Shown here piece by piece: positions 61,966-64,000 of a DNA stretch of 64,000 nt. A program made the translations under genes and the position numbers. Numbering within the stretch: the stretch's first letter is position 1; every line of letters starts with the position of its first letter. The stretch is taken from contig NZ_CH902579.1 in the NCBI RefSeq assembly GCF_000152805.1, positions 25,695 through 89,694 of the forward strand, read 5' to 3'. This DNA is from Maritimibacter alkaliphilus HTCC2654 (GTDB lineage Bacteria; Pseudomonadota; Alphaproteobacteria; Rhodobacterales; Rhodobacteraceae). The notes below the pieces were generated by a model. The model was not told where the DNA came from. It was given only the letters and a program-made list of their open reading frames with translations, and did no database searches.

Positions 61966-62646
61966 TTGAAGAAGACGGTAAATAGTTCTCCTGCGCCTGA
62001 CCGCGACGCTTTCGAGGCGGATTTCATCTACGGGCCAAGACGGCGCGAGCGCTTTGCCTGGTTCGTTGCGGCGGCCGGCGTGCTGGTCGGCGTGGCCGGC
62101 ATGGTCGCCGGCTCGAGCCTCTTTCCCCTCAAATCAACCGAAACCTTCGTGGTCGTGGTCGACAAGGAAACCGGCGAGATGGATCGGGTCGCCGCCGTCC
62201 AGGCCCTGACGCTCTCGGAAAGCGACGCCATCATCCAGGCCAATCTCGTGGCCTATGTCGACGATCGAGAGACCTATGACCTGACCGATGGCGAGCAACG
62301 TATCAACTCGGTCCTCGACCGCTCGGACGGCGATGCCGCCCGCACGCTGCGCGATCTCTGGTCCTCCACCAACGAAGACTACCCGATCACTGTCTATGGC
62401 CGCGACGCCAAGATCGAGGTGGTGATCAAATCGGTGAACCAGATCGAGCGCGGTGTGGCTCAGGTCCGCTTCACCCGCACGCTGCGCCGCCCCCGCGACA
62501 CCCGCACCGTCACCCGGTCCTATGTCGCCACCGTCGGCTACGACTTCCAACCCGAAACCCGCCAGCGCCTTCAGGACGTCTGGGCCAACCCCTTGGGCTT
62601 CGTGGTGACCTCCTACCGCGTCGACGCCGAGACCCTGGAGAACTGA
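61966..62646 (+). CDS. virB8: VirB8 inner-membrane scaffold
   Basis: A 226-residue bitopic protein: short cytoplasmic tail, one helix (FAWFVAAAGVLVGVAGMVAGSSL, residues ~25-47) and a periplasmic VirB8 domain (AIIQANLVAYVDDRETYDLTDGEQRINSVLDRSD; LRRPRDTRTVTRSYVATVGYDFQ). The frame starts at a TTG at 61966, 18 bases after virB6; a GTG at 61950 is in another frame and quickly terminates. Start therefore unusual but probable. Confidence 0.85.
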   Translation: MKKTVNSSPAPDRDAFEADFIYGPRRRERFAWFVAAAGVLVGVAGMVAGSSLFPLKSTETFVVVVDKETGEMDRVAAVQALTLSESDAIIQANLVAYVDDRETYDLTDGEQRINSVLDRSDGDAARTLRDLWSSTNEDYPITVYGRDAKIEVVIKSVNQIERGVAQVRFTRTLRRPRDTRTVTRSYVATVGYDFQPETRQRLQDVWANPLGFVVTSYRVDAETLEN

Positions 62647-62651
62647 CCAAG

Positions 62652-63374
62652 ATGAAATCCTTCCCCGCGCTCTTCCTGGCGCTTGTCCTTCCTGTTGCGG
62701 CACTCGCCGAGGCCACGCCGCAAGGTGGCCCGCTCGACATCCGCATCCGCACCGCAGTCTATAATGAAAACCAGGTCTACCGGATCGAGACGGACTTGCG
62801 GCATTCGACCACGATCCATTTCGGGGCGGGGGAACGCTTCGAGGCGGTCATTGTCGGCGACACCGAAAGCTTCCAGGTCGACCCGATCCCCGAGCTCGGC
62901 AATGTGCTGACGATCAAGCCGCATGTCGCGCAGGCCTCGACCAACATGACGGTCATCACCAACCGCCGCACCTATTCCTTCCATCTGCGCGAAGGCTCGA
63001 TCCCGAACCGCACCGGCATGTTCTTCGAAGTCCGCTTCCGCTACCCGGACGAAGAACGTCGCACGGCAGGTGCAACCCAGCCCAAGGGGTTCGAGGCACC
63101 CCGCAACTACAACTACCGTGTTTCGGGCGAGGGGGACTTCCGCCCCAGTCATATCTACGACGACGGGCGCTACACGTATTTCGTCTTCCCGGAAAACGCC
63201 CGTCAGCCCGCCCTCTTCAAGGCCGATGACCAAGGCCGTGAGCGCACGGTGAACTGGACCCAGCAAGGCAACACTGTCCGCGTTCTCGGAGTGAACACCT
63301 ACTGGACGCTGCGCATCGGCGACGAAGCGATCTGTGCGTGGCGCGACGAGAGCGCGATCTATGTGAGCAACTGA
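62652..63374 (+). CDS. virB9: VirB9 outer-membrane-complex protein
   Basis: A 240-residue exported VirB9/CagX protein: signal peptide ending ALA-E, N-terminal domain (LDIRIRTAVYNENQVYRIETDLRHSTTIHFGAGE), ITNRRTYSFHL and the C-terminal VirB7-binding domain (NYNYRVSGEGDFRPSHIYDDGRYTYFVFPENA; DEAICAWRDESAIYV). Complete. Forms the core complex with VirB7 and VirB10. Confidence 0.87.
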   Translation: MKSFPALFLALVLPVAALAEATPQGGPLDIRIRTAVYNENQVYRIETDLRHSTTIHFGAGERFEAVIVGDTESFQVDPIPELGNVLTIKPHVAQASTNMTVITNRRTYSFHLREGSIPNRTGMFFEVRFRYPDEERRTAGATQPKGFEAPRNYNYRVSGEGDFRPSHIYDDGRYTYFVFPENARQPALFKADDQGRERTVNWTQQGNTVRVLGVNTYWTLRIGDEAICAWRDESAIYVSN

Positions 63375-63376
63375 CC

Positions 63377-64000
63377 ATGGCCGATCAAACCCCTCCCGAC
63401 CTTCAGGACCGCCTCGATCAGTTTAGCCAGCGTGGCAAATCCAAACGCCGCGGCAACAGCCTCGGGGTCGGTGCCCTCGCCGCCGCCCTCGCTCTTGGCG
63501 GCGCCGGGGTAGCGTATTTCCTGGCGACTGGATTGCAGACAAGTGACAGCGCCCTCGAGACTTCCGATGTCGAAACCTTCCAGGACCGCCGCCCCGGCAC
63601 CGGGGGGCGGCTGGAGTTCCCGCCCGACGAGACCGAGCAACGGGTCAATGACGCTCTGATCGCCGTCGAGGAAGCGCTGGATGTGCCTGCGGCCCCTGCC
63701 CCCGAGCCAAGCGCCGAAGTGCTGGCCGAGATTGCCAAGCTGCGCGAGGCCCTTGCCGCGAGCCAAGCCACGCGCAACTCAGAAATCCAGTCCGCCGTTT
63801 CTGACCTGCGCGAAGCCTTCGATGAACAGAAAGCGACGCTAGAGGCCACGCTGGCCGAAAAAGAAACCGAGCTTGCCAACCTGCAGCGCCAGACCGAGAC
63901 CCGGATCGAAGGGTTGCAATCCATGCTCGATGCCGAGAGGGCGCAGCGCGAGGGGCTTGAGGCCGAGCTCGACCGTGAGGGGCTGATTGCTGACCAGCGC
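63377..64000 (+). CDS. virB10: VirB10, N-terminal part (runs off right edge)
   Basis: The first 208 codons from ATG 63377, two bases after the virB9 stop. Short basic cytoplasmic tail (RGKSKRRGN), one transmembrane helix (LGVGALAAALALGGAGVAYFLATG, residues ~25-48) and a periplasmic stretch that becomes a long coiled coil (residues ~110-208, e.g. EVLAEIAKLREALAASQATRNSEIQ). The beta-barrel domain lies beyond the window. TonB-like proline content is low; the coiled coil is longer than in textbook VirB10. Confidence 0.8.
   Translation, partial: MADQTPPDLQDRLDQFSQRGKSKRRGNSLGVGALAAALALGGAGVAYFLATGLQTSDSALETSDVETFQDRRPGTGGRLEFPPDETEQRVNDALIAVEEALDVPAAPAPEPSAEVLAEIAKLREALAASQATRNSEIQSAVSDLREAFDEQKATLEATLAEKETELANLQRQTETRIEGLQSMLDAERAQREGLEAELDREGLIADQR

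Overview
The window looks like accessory DNA of an alphaproteobacterium, most likely Rhodobacterales (Roseobacter group), and probably a conjugative plasmid or a plasmid-derived island. Grounds are the protein style, the density of IS elements (ISL3, IS110, IS5, IS6, IS21, IS3 and ISKra4 families, several nested or broken), and a virB-type type IV secretion operon that fills the last 10 kb and runs off the right edge. No rRNA, tRNA, CRISPR array or replication origin was seen.

Layout. 1-2.0 kb: the start of nadC plus an aldehyde dehydrogenase (ALDH) gene, part of a 917-bp exact repeat of 51.2-52.1 kb. 2.1-6.0 kb: an IclR regulator, pcaI-pcaJ-pcaF (lower beta-ketoadipate pathway) and a pcaQ gene cut by an insertion. 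6.0-21.6 kb: a mobile-element zone with three copies of one ISL3-family IS, a tniA-tniB-tniQ transposition module, IS110, IS5 and ISKra4 remnants, an IS6-family element and a 5'-truncated IS21, with a secreted alpha/beta hydrolase gene among them. 21.6-30.7 kb: a truncated AMP-ligase, a GntR regulator, a second secreted hydrolase, an acyl-CoA synthetase, a TRAP binding protein, a Baeyer-Villiger-type monooxygenase, a PEBP protein and a broken quinone oxidoreductase. 30.7-36.7 kb: a complete IS21, IS3 and IS110 remnants and a UspA gene. 36.8-48.4 kb: a phthalate locus (phthalate 4,5-dioxygenase oxygenase and reductase, dihydrodiol dehydrogenase, 4,5-dihydroxyphthalate decarboxylase, a TRAP-TAXI transporter and a MarR regulator). 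48.6-53.2 kb: decayed catabolic genes, an intact nadC and an ALDH pseudogene. 53.7-64.0 kb: virB1-virB10-like genes.

How the genes work together. Phthalate taken up by the TRAP-TAXI system would be oxidised by Pht3/Pht2, dehydrogenated by Pht4 and decarboxylated by Pht5 to protocatechuate; PcaIJ and PcaF finish the beta-ketoadipate pathway. The ring-cleavage genes (pcaGHBCD) are not in the window. The most interesting signal is regulatory. A dyad of the form TTAG-N4-CTAA, usually inside a TTGACA-type promoter, recurs upstream of seven separate transcription units: both ALDH-nadC units, both secreted hydrolases, the reductase operon, the oxygenase gene and the TRAP-TAXI genes. This points to one repressor, plausibly the MarR protein at 47.8-48.4 kb. 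It ties two unannotated periplasmic hydrolases (candidate phthalate-ester hydrolases) and nadC to the phthalate response. NadC makes NAD from quinolinate, of which phthalate is a known competitive analogue, so an extra co-regulated nadC could protect NAD synthesis during growth on phthalate.

A second unusual feature is in the secretion operon: a VirB5-like protein with a lytic transglycosylase (SLT) domain inserted between its N- and C-terminal VirB5-like helices, directly upstream of an ordinary virB5.
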